From Bordetella sp. 02P26C-1 (GTDB lineage: Bacteria; Pseudomonadota; Gammaproteobacteria; Burkholderiales; Burkholderiaceae_B): a stretch of 64,000 bases of DNA. Position numbers and translations under genes: made by a program. Of this stretch, positions 37,425 to 49,629 are shown in pieces. Numbering within the stretch: the stretch's first letter is position 1; every line of letters starts with the position of its first letter. Below the pieces are notes generated by a model. The model saw only the letters and a program-made list of their open reading frames with translations, was not told the DNA's origin and did no database searches. The stretch lies in assembly GCF_009763255.1 (NCBI RefSeq), contig NZ_WSJB01000012.1, positions 124,001 to 188,000 on the forward strand. The letters are read 5' to 3'.

Positions 37425-39512
37425 TTACCGAATACCACCACTTTTTAAGACAGTAATCCGGGCAGACAGTTCCTGATATCGCTGTCGCGCGTCGTCCGTG
37501 GTCAGCCCGCTGGCGGCCAGCTTGGCCATTTCCGCGCGTGCCGCGTCGAATTCAATGCGCCGAAGCGCGTCGTCCCACTCGGTTTGTGGCTCGGGAAGAT
37601 CTTCCTGGGCCAATAAATCCGCACGCAGGCTTTTGAGCACAGTAGCCAGATCGGAATCTGGATCGGCAGCCTCAAGCAGCGCCCCAACATGGCGGGCTCC
37701 ACTGCTTTGGGCCAGCAGGATCAAATCCCTCACCAATCCTAAATGGGGACCCTTGTCCAAGATTTCAAGCTGCTCGTCTCCCATGCTGTCGACGAGCTCT
37801 GGGTGGGCGAGCAACAGGCTTAACAGGCGCTTGGCCATGGAAGGCATGGGGCGACGGCCTTCGTAACCGCCTATGTCATCGTCACGGCGCCCTTTCCACT
37901 TGCCCTTGCCGCCTTTCCAATCATTTTTCTTGACAAAGTTGCCCCCATTACGCTTGCGGTCCTGCCAGCCTCCCGCAGGCGCGGCGGCCGGGGACCAGGC
38001 ATCGTCGTGACCTGGGGATGACTGGAATCCGCTTTCCGGAAACGACATGGCGTCGAAATCCGGGCCGATAGGCTCGTAATCGAAATCCGGAGGAGGCCCG
38101 TCGAATCCGCCGTACTCGTCCGACCAGCTATGCGCGGGCGCTGGCGCCACCGACGCCGTGGGGCCGCCAACAGCGGCGGACTTAGCAGCCGCCTGGGCCA
38201 CGGGTGCGAATGGCCGTGCCGGCGCCTGAGCCAAAACCTGCGCCATTTCCTCGGGCGTTAACTGGACCTGACGCGCCATTTCGCGTTCGATTTGTAATCG
38301 CAGGGCACATTGGGGGATGGCGGCGAGCAGCGGTTTCGCCTCGTGCAGGCAGCTGGCGCGACCCTCGGCTTCGCCGAGATTGTGCCGCGAGCCGAGTTCT
38401 TCCAATAGGAAACGCGACAAGGCCGTGGCTTCGCCGAGGACTTCCCGGAAAGCCTGCGGACCCAGATCCCGCACATAGGAATCCGGATCGTGCTCGGCGG
38501 GCAAGAAGAGAAAGCGTATGGAGATATCGTCGCGTAGCAGCGGCAAACACGCCTGCAGCGCACGCCATGCCGCGCGACGGCCCGCCGCGTCGCCATCGAA
38601 ACTGAAGACGACTTTATCGCTGGCGCGAAGCAATTTCTTGACGTGGTCGGGGGTGGTGGCAGTGCCCAGCGTGGCGACCGCATTGGCGATGCCCTGCTGC
38701 GCCAGACCGACCACATCCATGTAGCCCTCGACGACGATGACTTGGCCTTCCTTACGGATAGCCTGCCGCGCCTCCCAAAGCCCGTAGAGCTCCTGCCCCT
38801 TGGAAAAGAGCGGGGTTTCCGGGGAATTGAGATATTTGGGTTCGCCCTTGCCGATGATCCGACCGCCGAAGCCAATCAGGCTGCCGCGGGCGTTACGGAT
38901 CGGGAACATGATCCGTTCACGAAAACGGTCGTAGCGGCGACCGTCCTCGGATTCGATCACGAGCCCGGCTTCAACAAGCGTCGGATCGTCGTAATGCTCA
39001 AAGACTTTAGACAGCCCATGTCGATCGGTGCCAGACCAGCCTAAGCCGAAATGTGCGGCGATTTCTCCCGTCAAACCACGATCTTTCAGATACTGAATCG
39101 CCGCGGGTGACGCGCGCAATTGACGCAGGTAATGCGCCTGAGCAGCATCCAGGACTTGGGTATGGCGGGAGGTTTCGGCTTTGCGACGCGCGGACTCGGC
39201 GTGTTGGCGAGGGTCGCGGTTTTCTTCGGGGACAGTCAGTCCCACCGAGCCGGCGAGTGTACGCACGGCCTCGGGGAAACTAGCACCCGTGTGCTCCATC
39301 AGGAAGGTGATGGCGCTGCCGTGCGCGCCGCAACCGAAACAGTGATAGAACTGTTTGGTCGGGCTGACGGTGAAAGACGGGCTTTTTTCGTTATGAAAGG
39401 GACATAAGCCAAGCAGGTTGGCCCCACCCTTTCGCAACTGTACATATCGCCCGACGACGTCTGCAACATCGACTCGGGCGAGTAAATCCTGAATGAATGA
39501 TTCTGGAATCAA
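37425..39512 (-). CDS. dnaG: DNA primase DnaG
   Basis: A 695-residue primase. The CHC2 zinc finger has C37, H40, C58 and C61 (LCPFHNEKSPSF, FYHCFGCG). The catalytic core shows FPIRNARGSLIGFGGRII, the TOPRIM motifs VIVVEGYMDVVGL and VFSFDGDAAGRRAA, and YLNSPETPLFSKG. A linker of about 120 residues (430-560) is rich in Pro, Gly, Asp and then Gly/Lys/Trp (KGGKGKWKGRRDDD) before the C-terminal helicase-binding domain (PSMAKRLLSLLLAHPELV). It follows rpsU by 19 bases. Confidence 0.98.
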   Translation of the reverse strand: MIPESFIQDLLARVDVADVVGRYVQLRKGGANLLGLCPFHNEKSPSFTVSPTKQFYHCFGCGAHGSAITFLMEHTGASFPEAVRTLAGSVGLTVPEENRDPRQHAESARRKAETSRHTQVLDAAQAHYLRQLRASPAAIQYLKDRGLTGEIAAHFGLGWSGTDRHGLSKVFEHYDDPTLVEAGLVIESEDGRRYDRFRERIMFPIRNARGSLIGFGGRIIGKGEPKYLNSPETPLFSKGQELYGLWEARQAIRKEGQVIVVEGYMDVVGLAQQGIANAVATLGTATTPDHVKKLLRASDKVVFSFDGDAAGRRAAWRALQACLPLLRDDISIRFLFLPAEHDPDSYVRDLGPQAFREVLGEATALSRFLLEELGSRHNLGEAEGRASCLHEAKPLLAAIPQCALRLQIEREMARQVQLTPEEMAQVLAQAPARPFAPVAQAAAKSAAVGGPTASVAPAPAHSWSDEYGGFDGPPPDFDYEPIGPDFDAMSFPESGFQSSPGHDDAWSPAAAPAGGWQDRKRNGGNFVKKNDWKGGKGKWKGRRDDDIGGYEGRRPMPSMAKRLLSLLLAHPELVDSMGDEQLEILDKGPHLGLVRDLILLAQSSGARHVGALLEAADPDSDLATVLKSLRADLLAQEDLPEPQTEWDDALRRIEFDAARAEMAKLAASGLTTDDARQRYQELSARITVLKSGGIR

Positions 39513-39531
39513 TAAATTCGGGACTCAGAAA

Positions 39532-39744
39532 TCAATACATGCGCGGAGGCAGTTGCTGGCTACGAATACGCTTGTAGTGGCGCTTGACGGCGGCGGCGTG
39601 CTTGCGCTTGCGCTCAGCCGTGGGCTTCTCGTAGAACTCGCGCGAACGCAGCTCGGTGAGCAAACCGGTCTTTTCGATGGTGCGCTTGAAGCGACGCAGA
39701 GCGGCTTCGAACGGCTCGTTTTCCTTCAGTCGGACAATAGGCAT
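39532..39744 (-). CDS. rpsU: Ribosomal protein S21
   Basis: A 70-residue bS21 ([27 protein letters not shown], ending [10 protein letters not shown]), the expected length and strongly basic. It is the first gene of the macromolecular synthesis set rpsU-dnaG-rpoD. Its leader is about 200 bases long and contains a 7-bp hairpin (CAGGCTC / GAGCCTG, 39842-39862). Confidence 0.98.
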   Translation of the reverse strand: MPIVRLKENEPFEAALRRFKRTIEKTGLLTELRSREFYEKPTAERKRKHAAAVKRHYKRIRSQQLPPRMY

Positions 39745-39951
39745 AAAGTAGTAGGCCTGCTTGGAATAACAAAGAGTTGATAAACACAGGGCGCGCTGAC
39801 TGCAAGCCTGGCATGGTTTCTTGAGAGGTCTCTGCCCTATTCAGGCTCGTTTTTTGAGCCTGGCGACCCCTCGAACGAAGCGCCGCTAAGCAAAAAACTG
39901 CAATAAACCACGCCTGTGCACCCTGGCACCCCCCAATGGGGTTTAGCGATA

Positions 39952-39985
39952 ACCAAAGATTCTAGCACGATCGGGCAAAATTTCC
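39952..39985 (-). promoter_or_regulatory. Extended -10 promoter of rpsU
   Basis: On the minus strand TGCTAGAATCTTTGG holds an extended -10 (TGC TAGAAT, hexamer at 39959-39964). No good -35 is visible at 17-18 bases. The same TGCTAGAATCTTT string lies in the rpsP promoter at 62690-62702, which supports it as a real element. Confidence 0.6.
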
Positions 39986-40036
39986 CAGCCAAAACGCGCC
40001 AGCGTGTTGGCACACCGGCTCGCCCGAGTGCTCGAT

Positions 40037-40594
40037 TTACTCTTCGGAATGCTGGGTGGAGGAGCCTTTACGAATCCAGGCTTCCAATTGATGCGGACGC
40101 AGGCTGTCGTAATCCTCGAAAGGCTGGTGGATCCACGGGTTCGTCGGCAGTTTGTCCACATAGTAGTCGGGGATTGCCTTGGAATGACCTTTCCACCAGA
40201 GCACGGCACTGCGCAACTCGGTGATCTCGGGGAATTGCTGCTGGAGGTGTTCGCGCACACGATTGAAGGTCAATCCGGTGTCGACCATGTCGTCAACGAG
40301 CAACACCCGGCCGGCCGGCGCGCCCCGCGTGATGGTGATGAACTTGGCGATGTCCAGTTCGCCCTGCTTCGTGCCGGCGGCTTCGCGATAGCTGCTGGTG
40401 GCCAGAATGCCCAAGGGCACATCAAAGATACGCGACATCACGTCGCCCACGCGCACGCCCCCGCGCGCAAGACAAAGAATGAGGTCGAATTTCCAACCGG
40501 ATTGATACACCTGCAGGGTCAGGCGCTCGATCAGGCGGTTGTACTTCTCCCAACTCACCCACACATGACTATCATCGTTGACGGGCGTGCTCAT
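40037..40594 (-). CDS. Phosphoribosyltransferase (PRTase type I fold)
   Basis: A 185-residue PRTase. The PRPP-binding motif VLLVDDMVDTGLTF is exact, and GWKFDLILCLARGGVRVGDVMSRIFDVPLG forms the preceding core. The LWWKGHSKAIPDYYVDKLPTNPWIHQPFEDYD tail is found in proteins annotated as purine (xanthine/hypoxanthine) PRTases beside purA. The acceptor base cannot be read with certainty; adjacency to purA favours purine salvage. ATG 40594 with GGAG 10 bases upstream is preferred to the longer frame, which would cross the purA terminator. Confidence 0.85.
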   Translation of the reverse strand: MSTPVNDDSHVWVSWEKYNRLIERLTLQVYQSGWKFDLILCLARGGVRVGDVMSRIFDVPLGILATSSYREAAGTKQGELDIAKFITITRGAPAGRVLLVDDMVDTGLTFNRVREHLQQQFPEITELRSAVLWWKGHSKAIPDYYVDKLPTNPWIHQPFEDYDSLRPHQLEAWIRKGSSTQHSEE

Positions 40595-40611
40595 GGCAAA
40601 GATCTCCAAGC

Positions 40612-40652
40612 CTAAAAACAAAAAGGCCGCGGTCGACATTGCCGACGCGGCT
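40612..40652 (-). terminator. Terminator-like hairpin between purA and the phosphoribosyltransferase gene
   Basis: On the minus strand GCCGCGTCG / CGACCGCGGC (one bulge) is followed by CTTTTTGTTTTT, immediately before the PRTase start. It could end the long purA operon or attenuate expression of the last gene. Confidence 0.65.
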
Positions 40653-40733
40653 ATCAATCATAACCCGACGAACGCCGGGTTAAAAAATGGACGTCGCGGC
40701 ACATCCACCAGGATGGCCGCGACCGTCTGGCGA

Positions 40734-43264
<2,531 letters not shown>

Positions 43265-43310
43265 GAATGTTTACCTGAATGACTACTAATGACATGCGTG
43301 AACGACGCCC

Positions 43311-43351
43311 AAAACAAAAGCGGCTGAGCGGGCGTAAGCCCACTCAGCCGC
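43311..43351 (-). terminator. Rho-independent terminator after hflC
   Basis: A 14-bp stem GCGGCTGAGNGGGC / GCCCNCTCAGCCGC (one mismatch) with a 4-base loop, followed on the minus strand by TTTTGTTTT. It separates hflC from hisZ. Confidence 0.9.
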
Positions 43352-43405
43352 CTGAGGATTGTTTCTAGCTTACGCGTTATTGTACATGGTTTGCGCGCAG
43401 GGGGA

Positions 43406-44293
43406 TCAGTTTGCCGGGGCTGTGTTGCCGGTGGAGTTCTTCATGAACTGGAAGTACTCGGAGCTCGGGTCCACCACCAGCACGTCGCTGGGCTTGGAGA
43501 ACGACGAACGGTAGGCTTCCAGGCTCTTGTAGAACGTGTAGAAATCCGGGTTCTTGCCAAAGGCTTCGGCGTAGATCTGGCTAGCCTGCGCATCGCCCTC
43601 ACCCATCGCTGTCTGGGCTTTGGCGTAGGCTTCCGCAAGAATGACTTCGCGTTGACGATCGGCTTCGGCGCGGATCTTTTCGCTTTCGGCGGCACCGATG
43701 GAGCGCAGCTCGTTGGCCACGCGGGTACGCTCGGCTTCCATCCGACGATAGACGGATTCGGAGATTTCCGGCGCGAACTCGATGCGGCGCAAGCGTACGT
43801 CCACGACCTGCACGCCCAAGGGCTCGGCGCGCTTGGCAACCGTGGTGAGTATCTCTGTCATGATCTTGTCACGCTCGGCCGAGACGACTTCTTTCACGGT
43901 ACGCACGTTGACCGATGCGTTCAGTGCGTCGCGAATCTGAGCCTGCAGGCGTTCCTGGGCGGCACGCTCGTTGCCGCCGAAGGTCACGTAGTACAAGCGT
44001 GGATCGGCGATGCGCCACTTGACGTAGGAGTCGATCAGCAGGTTCTTCTTTTCAGAGGTCTGGATACGCTCGGCGTCGTTGGACTCGATGGTCAGGATAC
44101 GTTTGTCCAGCGTGACGACGTTTTGGAACGGCGGCGGGGCCTTGAAGTAGAGGCCAGGTTCGCTGATGACTTTACGGACTTCACCCAGGGTAAAGACCAG
44201 GGCGTAGTCGCGCTCGCGCACGATAAATACGCAGGATGATAAGGCGGCCAGCACGAGAAGCAGGCCGACCAGGATGGGCATAAAACGTTGCAT
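43406..44293 (-). CDS. hflC: HflC, FtsH protease modulator
   Basis: A 295-residue membrane-anchored SPFH/prohibitin protein. One N-terminal transmembrane helix (about 5-25) is followed by the band-7 domain (ALVFTLGEVRKVISEPGLYFKAPPPFQNVVTLDKRIL, YVKWRIADPRLYYVTF) and a coiled-coil (EAERTRVANELRSIGAAESEKIRAEADRQREVILAEAYAKAQ). With HflK it forms the periplasmic cage around FtsH. It starts 19 bases after hflK. Confidence 0.97.
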   Translation of the reverse strand: MQRFMPILVGLLLVLAALSSCVFIVRERDYALVFTLGEVRKVISEPGLYFKAPPPFQNVVTLDKRILTIESNDAERIQTSEKKNLLIDSYVKWRIADPRLYYVTFGGNERAAQERLQAQIRDALNASVNVRTVKEVVSAERDKIMTEILTTVAKRAEPLGVQVVDVRLRRIEFAPEISESVYRRMEAERTRVANELRSIGAAESEKIRAEADRQREVILAEAYAKAQTAMGEGDAQASQIYAEAFGKNPDFYTFYKSLEAYRSSFSKPSDVLVVDPSSEYFQFMKNSTGNTAPAN

Positions 44294-44312
44294 GATCTTG
44301 GGCTCCTCCGGA

Positions 44313-45629
44313 TTAGCGCGTCAGACGATCGCGGGACAGCGTGTTGTTGCTGCTACCCGTCGTGTTGCTACCGGAATTGCCGGACGAACTGGTGGTACCG
44401 CCGGTACGCACCGGAGGCTGAGGAACGGTGGGCTGGCTGGCGCCAGGCAGCGACGTGGTCGGCACAGACGACCCCGACGCGTCACGCGCGCTTTGCTGCA
44501 TGATCTTGTCGATCGGCAAATACAGGATGTTGTTGCCGTCCTTGGTGTCGACCAGCACCTTGCTGGCGCGCGTGAAGATCTGCTGCATGGTCTCCAGGTA
44601 GAGACGCTCGCGCATGATCTGGGGCGCCTTTTCGTATTCCGTCAAAATGCTGTTGAAGCGTGCGGCATCACCGCGCGCGTCACCCAGAACCTTGGCGCGA
44701 TAGCCTTCGGCTTGCTCCAACATGCGTGAAGCTTGACCGCCAGCCATCGGGATCACCTGGTTGGCGTAGGCCTGACCTTCGTTGATTTGACGCTCGCGAT
44801 CCTGGCCGGCCTTGACCGCATCGTCAAACGCGGCTTGGACCTGCTCGGGCGGCTGCACGTTCTGGATAGCGACCGTGCTGATCTGGATGCCGGAGTTGTA
44901 GCGATCGAGGATCTGCTGCATCAGATTCTGAACCTCGACGGCAACCTCGGTACGGCCTTCGTACAGGACGAAGTCCATGGGTTTTTTGCCCACGATCTCG
45001 CGCATGGCGGTCTCGGAGGCCTGACGCACGGACTCGTCCGGGTCGCGCATCTTGAACAGATAGTCGGGCGCCCCATCGGCGCGCAGGCGATACTGCACGA
45101 CGAACTGCATATCGACGATGTTTTCGTCGGTGGTCAGCATCAAGGCCTCGGGCAGCACCTTGTTGCGGGAACCGCCGCGGAAACCGACTTCGAAGGTACG
45201 CAACTGGGAAATATTGACGGCTGTTTCATCCTGAATGGGATACGGCAGACGCCATTGGAAACCGGCTTGCGTCGTCTTGATGTATTTGCCGAATTGCGTG
45301 ACGACGGCAACCTGGCCTTCCTGGACGATATAGAAGCCGCTGGCCAGCCATAACAGCACCGCGGCCCCGGCGATCACCCCGAAGCCTATCTTGGCGCCAC
45401 GCGGCGACGGCGTCATGCCGCCCCGGCCACCACCAGACGGACGACCCCCGCCACCGCCTTTGCGACCAAAGAGCGACCCGATGCGATTGTTAAAGTCGCG
45501 CCAGACCTCGTCGAGGTCGGGTGGACCTTCTCCGGGGCCCTTGGGCCGTTTGGGCGGCTCAGAGCCATTGTTATTGCCGCGACCCCAGCCCGGGTCATTC
45601 AGATTGAAGAGTTTGGTAATTCGAGGCAT
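44313..45629 (-). CDS. hflK: HflK, FtsH protease modulator
   Basis: A 438-residue SPFH protein. A Gly/Pro/Arg-rich cytoplasmic N-terminus of about 80 residues (NLNDPGWGRGNNNG, GGGGGRPSGGGRGG) precedes one transmembrane helix (GAKIGFGVIAGAAVLLWLASGFYIV). The band-7 domain and coiled-coil follow, and the C-terminus is a Ser/Thr/Gly/Asn-rich tail. ATG 45629 gives the family start (MPRITKLFNLNDPGWG) but places 35 bases inside hflX. Partner of HflC. Confidence 0.96.
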   Translation of the reverse strand: MPRITKLFNLNDPGWGRGNNNGSEPPKRPKGPGEGPPDLDEVWRDFNNRIGSLFGRKGGGGGRPSGGGRGGMTPSPRGAKIGFGVIAGAAVLLWLASGFYIVQEGQVAVVTQFGKYIKTTQAGFQWRLPYPIQDETAVNISQLRTFEVGFRGGSRNKVLPEALMLTTDENIVDMQFVVQYRLRADGAPDYLFKMRDPDESVRQASETAMREIVGKKPMDFVLYEGRTEVAVEVQNLMQQILDRYNSGIQISTVAIQNVQPPEQVQAAFDDAVKAGQDRERQINEGQAYANQVIPMAGGQASRMLEQAEGYRAKVLGDARGDAARFNSILTEYEKAPQIMRERLYLETMQQIFTRASKVLVDTKDGNNILYLPIDKIMQQSARDASGSSVPTTSLPGASQPTVPQPPVRTGGTTSSSGNSGSNTTGSSNNTLSRDRLTR

Positions 45630-46701
45630 TGTTTCCCACGATCTGACCGGTCTCTGCAATTGCCCCGCGCAACGCATCCAGACCGGCGCGCTCGGTAGCG
45701 CTTACGAATACTCGCGCAATCGTACCATGCGCATCGCGCTCTACCCGAGGCTCGAGTCCGGCACGATCTATCTTGTTGTGTACGAGAATGGTGGGGATGG
45801 ACCCCGCGCCGATCTCGGTGAGAACTTTGTTGACTTCGGCAATCTGCTCGTCGCGTTGCGGACTCGCGGCATCGACCACGTGCAGCAGCAAGTCGGCGTG
45901 GATGGTTTCTTCGAGGGTGGCGCGGAACGCGGCGATCAGATTGGGTGGCAGGTCGCGGATGAATCCGACTGTGTCTGACAGCACAACAGAGCCCGTGCCT
46001 TCGATCCAGATGCGTCGCGTGGTGGTGTCCAACGTGGCGAACAATTGATCGGCGGCGTAGGCGCCAGCGCGCGTCATGGCGTTGAATAAGGTGGATTTAC
46101 CGGCGTTGGTATAGCCGACCAACGACACGGACAGCGCACCACCTCGTGCCCTGGAACGGCGCTGGGTGACGCGCTGGCGCTCAACGCGGTCGAGACGCTC
46201 GCGTAGAACTTTGACCTTGGCGCCGATCATGCGGCGGTCCATTTCCAACTGCGATTCACCCGGGCCGCGCATGCCGATCCCGCCACGCTGACGTTCCAAG
46301 TGAGTCCACATGCGAGTCAGGCGCGTGACCAGATGCTGCAGTTGAGCAAGCTCGACTTGCAGCTTACCCTCGTGACTTTTGGCGCGCAGGGCAAAAATAT
46401 CCAGGATCAGAGCGACGCGGTCCACCACGCGCAGATTGAACTCCCGCTCGAGGTTACGCTGCTGAGCCGGGGACAAGGGCTGATCGAACAGCACGATGTC
46501 GGCCAGCAGAGCCTGAGCGGTGGCGACGGCTTCCTGGACTTTGCCGGAGCCGATGAAAAACTTGGCGTCCGGACGATCGCGCCGGGACGTGACCGTACCG
46601 ACGATTTCGGCGCCAGCGCCGCGCGCGAGCATGGCGAATTCTTCGGCATGCGCGACGAAATCTGGGTTGCCCAGATCGACACTAATGATCAGTGCGCGCA
46701 T
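45595..46701 (-). CDS. hflX: GTPase HflX
   Basis: A 368-residue ribosome-associated GTPase that splits or rescues stalled ribosomes. The N-terminal HflX domain (ALIISVDLGNPDFVAHAEEFAML, FFIGSGKVQE, FDQPLSPAQQRNLEREFNLRVVDRVALILDIFALRAKSHEGKLQVELAQL) includes the RGGIGMRGPGESQLEMDRR stretch. G1 is GYTNAGKSTL, G3 DTVGF, G4 HNKID. Its end overlaps hflK by 35 bases. Confidence 0.97.
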   Translation of the reverse strand: MRALIISVDLGNPDFVAHAEEFAMLARGAGAEIVGTVTSRRDRPDAKFFIGSGKVQEAVATAQALLADIVLFDQPLSPAQQRNLEREFNLRVVDRVALILDIFALRAKSHEGKLQVELAQLQHLVTRLTRMWTHLERQRGGIGMRGPGESQLEMDRRMIGAKVKVLRERLDRVERQRVTQRRSRARGGALSVSLVGYTNAGKSTLFNAMTRAGAYAADQLFATLDTTTRRIWIEGTGSVVLSDTVGFIRDLPPNLIAAFRATLEETIHADLLLHVVDAASPQRDEQIAEVNKVLTEIGAGSIPTILVHNKIDRAGLEPRVERDAHGTIARVFVSATERAGLDALRGAIAETGQIVGNNASNYQTLQSE

Positions 46702-46721
46702 AAATGCCCCCCACTACAGCG

Positions 46722-46754
46722 AAAATGCCCGCCAACACGAATTGTGCGGCGGGC
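46722..46754 (-). terminator. Weak terminator or attenuator between hfq and hflX
   Basis: GCCCGCC-x-CACAA / TTGTG-x-GGCGGGC stem followed on the minus strand by ATTTTCGC. The short T-tract suggests partial termination, leaving hflX-hflK-hflC less expressed than hfq. Confidence 0.5.
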
Positions 46755-46782
46755 AGAAAAAGGTACAGCCGGAGCTTGACGA

Positions 46783-47019
46783 TTATTCAGCGGGAACTTC
46801 CACCTGAAAATTGACGGCACGCGCGGGAACCACGGTCGAGATAGCGTGCTTGTAAACCATCTGGGTGACGGTGTTACGCAGCAACACGACGTATTGGTCG
46901 AACGATTCGATCTGTCCTTGCAGCTTGATACCGTTGACGAGGTAGATCGACACGGGCACATGTTCTTTGCGCAGCGTGTTCAGAAACGGGTCTTGCAGAG
47001 TTTGCCCTTTATTGCTCAT
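46783..47019 (-). CDS. hfq: RNA chaperone Hfq
   Basis: A 78-residue Hfq, the Sm-like hexamer that pairs small RNAs with mRNAs. Sm1 ([39 protein letters not shown]) and Sm2 with the proximal-face YKHA motif ([13 protein letters not shown]) are canonical. The short acidic tail ends VEVPAE. It sits between hisC and hflX in the conserved der-hisC-hfq-hflX order. Confidence 0.98.
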   Translation of the reverse strand: MSNKGQTLQDPFLNTLRKEHVPVSIYLVNGIKLQGQIESFDQYVVLLRNTVTQMVYKHAISTVVPARAVNFQVEVPAE

Positions 47020-47173
47020 TGGCCAGGCTCCATTTGTTTGTTTTGAGTGGTGGCAGACGCCGAAAGACGTACTCTACAAGGTTTTAAGGGGCTGTGCCAC
47101 TTGGCCTGCAGAGCAAATTCTTTCATAAAGTGTCTGAATTGTTATGACCGGGCAAGTCGCCTTGCCCTACTAC

Positions 47174-48247
47174 TCAGACTGCGAGAACAGTCTTGAGAGT
47201 CTCGATCAGCCGCGCGCATTGAGATTCGGTGCCCACGGTAATCCGTAGGAACTGATCAATGCGCGGCGACTTGAAGTGTCGCACGATGATACTGCGCTCG
47301 CGCAATGCCGCCGCAAGTTTCGCGCCGTCATGCGCCGGATGGCGAGCGAACACGAAATTGGCGGCCGACGGCAGCACCTCGAACCCTAACGCCTGCAAGT
47401 CAGCGACCAGCGTCTCGCGCGTGTTGATCACGTATTGGCAGGCCTGTTCGAAATACTCCTTATCTTCGATCGCGGCGATGGCGCCGGCTTCGGCGATACG
47501 GTCGATGGGATAGGAGTTAAAGCTGTTTTTGACACGCTCGAGCGCTTCGATTAACACCCGATTTCCGACCGCGAAACCCACACGCAGCCCGGCAAGTGAG
47601 CGCGACTTGGAAAGCGTCTGAATAACAAGGAGGTTGTCGTGCCGCGAGACCAGCTGCGTGGCGGATTCCGCGCCAAAATCGACATAGGCCTCGTCAATCA
47701 CCACGACGATATCGGGATTGGCAGACAGGATGCGTTCGATATCCGCCAACGGCAAAGCGCGGCCCGTCGGTGCGTTCGGATTCGGAAATATGATGGCCCC
47801 GGCGTTACGACCTGCTTCGGGCAGGTAGTCGCGCACATCGATGCTGAAATCCGCCGTAAGCGGTACCGCTTCGTAATTGATGCGGTACAGGCCGCAATAC
47901 ACCGGATAGAAGCTGTACGTAATATCGGGGAACAGCAACGGCCCATCGTGCTTAAGCAACGCCAGGAAGGTATGCGCGAGGATCTCGTCCGAGCCATTGC
48001 CGATGAACACCTGGTCGGGTTGAACCTGGCAGTGCGCGGCCACGGCGGCGCGTAGGCGCTCGGAGCCGGGATCGGGATAGAGCTTTAGCGATTCCGTGCA
48101 GGCCGCTTGCATGGCTTGCAGGGCCTTCGGCGAAGGCCCCCATGGATGCTCGTTGGTGTTGAGCTTGACCAGATCGGGCAGCTTGGGCTGCTCGCCCGGT
48201 ACGTATGGGCTGAGTTCACCGACGACAGAACTCCAGAACCGACTCAT
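47174..48247 (-). CDS. hisC: Histidinol-phosphate aminotransferase
   Basis: A 357-residue class I/II PLP aminotransferase. [19 protein letters not shown] is the HisC opening, [14 protein letters not shown] and [11 protein letters not shown] contact PLP, and the lysine that binds it lies in [15 protein letters not shown]. It transfers the amino group from glutamate to imidazole-acetol phosphate. It begins 2 bases after the der stop codon, so it is in the der operon rather than a his operon. Confidence 0.95.
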   Translation of the reverse strand: MSRFWSSVVGELSPYVPGEQPKLPDLVKLNTNEHPWGPSPKALQAMQAACTESLKLYPDPGSERLRAAVAAHCQVQPDQVFIGNGSDEILAHTFLALLKHDGPLLFPDITYSFYPVYCGLYRINYEAVPLTADFSIDVRDYLPEAGRNAGAIIFPNPNAPTGRALPLADIERILSANPDIVVVIDEAYVDFGAESATQLVSRHDNLLVIQTLSKSRSLAGLRVGFAVGNRVLIEALERVKNSFNSYPIDRIAEAGAIAAIEDKEYFEQACQYVINTRETLVADLQALGFEVLPSAANFVFARHPAHDGAKLAAALRERSIIVRHFKSPRIDQFLRITVGTESQCARLIETLKTVLAV

Positions 48248-48249
48248 GC

Positions 48250-49608
48250 TCAGTTTTCCTGCGTGTAAGGGTTATGCGACGACTTGAATTCGATACGCAT
48301 TGGCGTACCAGCGAGCTTGAAAGCCGCGCGAAACCGGGTTTCCAAATAGCGGCGGTACGAATCCGGAATTGCATCGAGCGCATTGCCGTGGATGACGACC
48401 AAGGGGGGGTTCTGTCCGCCTTGGTGCGCATAGCGCATTTTCGGACGGAAGATCCCTTTGCGTGGTGGCGGCTGCTGTTCAACGGCGGCCTGCAACTCGC
48501 GGGTAAGTTTCGGCGTCGACAGCTTGGCGAACGCGGCGGCGTGCGCGGACACGACGGATTTCATCAGGGGTTTGATGCCCTGCCCTTTGAGCGCCGAGAT
48601 GGTGTGGGTGGGCGCAAACGACAGAAAGCGCAACTTGCGATTGAATTCGCGCTCGATGCGCTCGCGCTGATCGACGTCCAGGCCGTCCCATTTGTTGATG
48701 GCGACGACGACGGCACGGCCGGTCTCCAGGACAAACCCGGCAATGTGGGCATCTTGCTCGGAGACCTCGCTTTGCGCGTCCAACACCAGCAAGACCACAT
48801 TGCTCGCCTCGATCGCTTGCAAGGTCTTGATGACGGAGAATTTTTCGACCGCCTCGAATACCTTGCCACGGCGACGCAGGCCGGCGGTGTCGATCAGCGT
48901 GAACTTTCGTCCGTCACGCTCGAAATCGATTTCGATCGCGTCTCGCGTGGTGCCCGGCATATCGAAGGCGATCACGCGCTCTTCACCCATCAAGGTGTTG
49001 ATCAGCGTGGACTTGCCGACGTTGGGTCGGCCGACAATGGCCAGTTTGATGCGATGATCGACGGGAGCTTCGTCTTGGCCTTCCGATTCGGGGTCGGCCT
49101 CGGGCTCGCCCAGACCATCCAAGGCCAGTTCGATCAGATCGACGATGCCGTCGCCGTGCGCCGCGGAAATCGGGAACGGCGTGCCCAGGCCGAGTTCATG
49201 GAACTCGCTCGTGGCATTGCCCACACCCATGCCTTCGGCCTTGTTGACCGCGAGGATGACGCGACGCTGGCCGGACTTGCGCAGCAACTGGGCGATTTCG
49301 TGATCATGGGCGTTTACACCCGCACGGGCATCCACCAGGAACACGACAACATCGGCCTCGGCGATTGCCTGGGCAGTCTGACGCGCCATTTCGCGCAGGA
49401 TGCCGGTCTTGGCCACCGGTTCAAAGCCGCCGGTATCAATAACGATAAAGGGCTTTTCGCCCACCCTGCCCTCGCCGTAATGGCGATCGCGCGTCAGGCC
49501 GGAATAATCGGCAACCAGCGCAGCGCGCGAACGCGTCAGGCGGTTGAAAAGGGTCGATTTCCCCACATTGGGGCGACCGACCAGGGCGACGACGGGCTTG
49601 AAAGACAC
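48250..49608 (-). CDS. der: Ribosome biogenesis GTPase Der (EngA)
   Basis: A 452-residue protein with two tandem GTPase domains, the mark of Der. Each has G1 [10 protein letters not shown] (residues about 10-19 and 190-199), G3 DTGG and DTAG, and G4 NKAE and NKWD. A C-terminal KH-like domain ([60 protein letters not shown]) binds rRNA. It acts in 50S assembly and is essential in most bacteria. It follows bamB by 21 bases. Confidence 0.98.
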   Translation of the reverse strand: MSFKPVVALVGRPNVGKSTLFNRLTRSRAALVADYSGLTRDRHYGEGRVGEKPFIVIDTGGFEPVAKTGILREMARQTAQAIAEADVVVFLVDARAGVNAHDHEIAQLLRKSGQRRVILAVNKAEGMGVGNATSEFHELGLGTPFPISAAHGDGIVDLIELALDGLGEPEADPESEGQDEAPVDHRIKLAIVGRPNVGKSTLINTLMGEERVIAFDMPGTTRDAIEIDFERDGRKFTLIDTAGLRRRGKVFEAVEKFSVIKTLQAIEASNVVLLVLDAQSEVSEQDAHIAGFVLETGRAVVVAINKWDGLDVDQRERIEREFNRKLRFLSFAPTHTISALKGQGIKPLMKSVVSAHAAAFAKLSTPKLTRELQAAVEQQPPPRKGIFRPKMRYAHQGGQNPPLVVIHGNALDAIPDSYRRYLETRFRAAFKLAGTPMRIEFKSSHNPYTQEN

Positions 49609-49629
49609 TGTTGAGCCAAAAAAAGAAAG

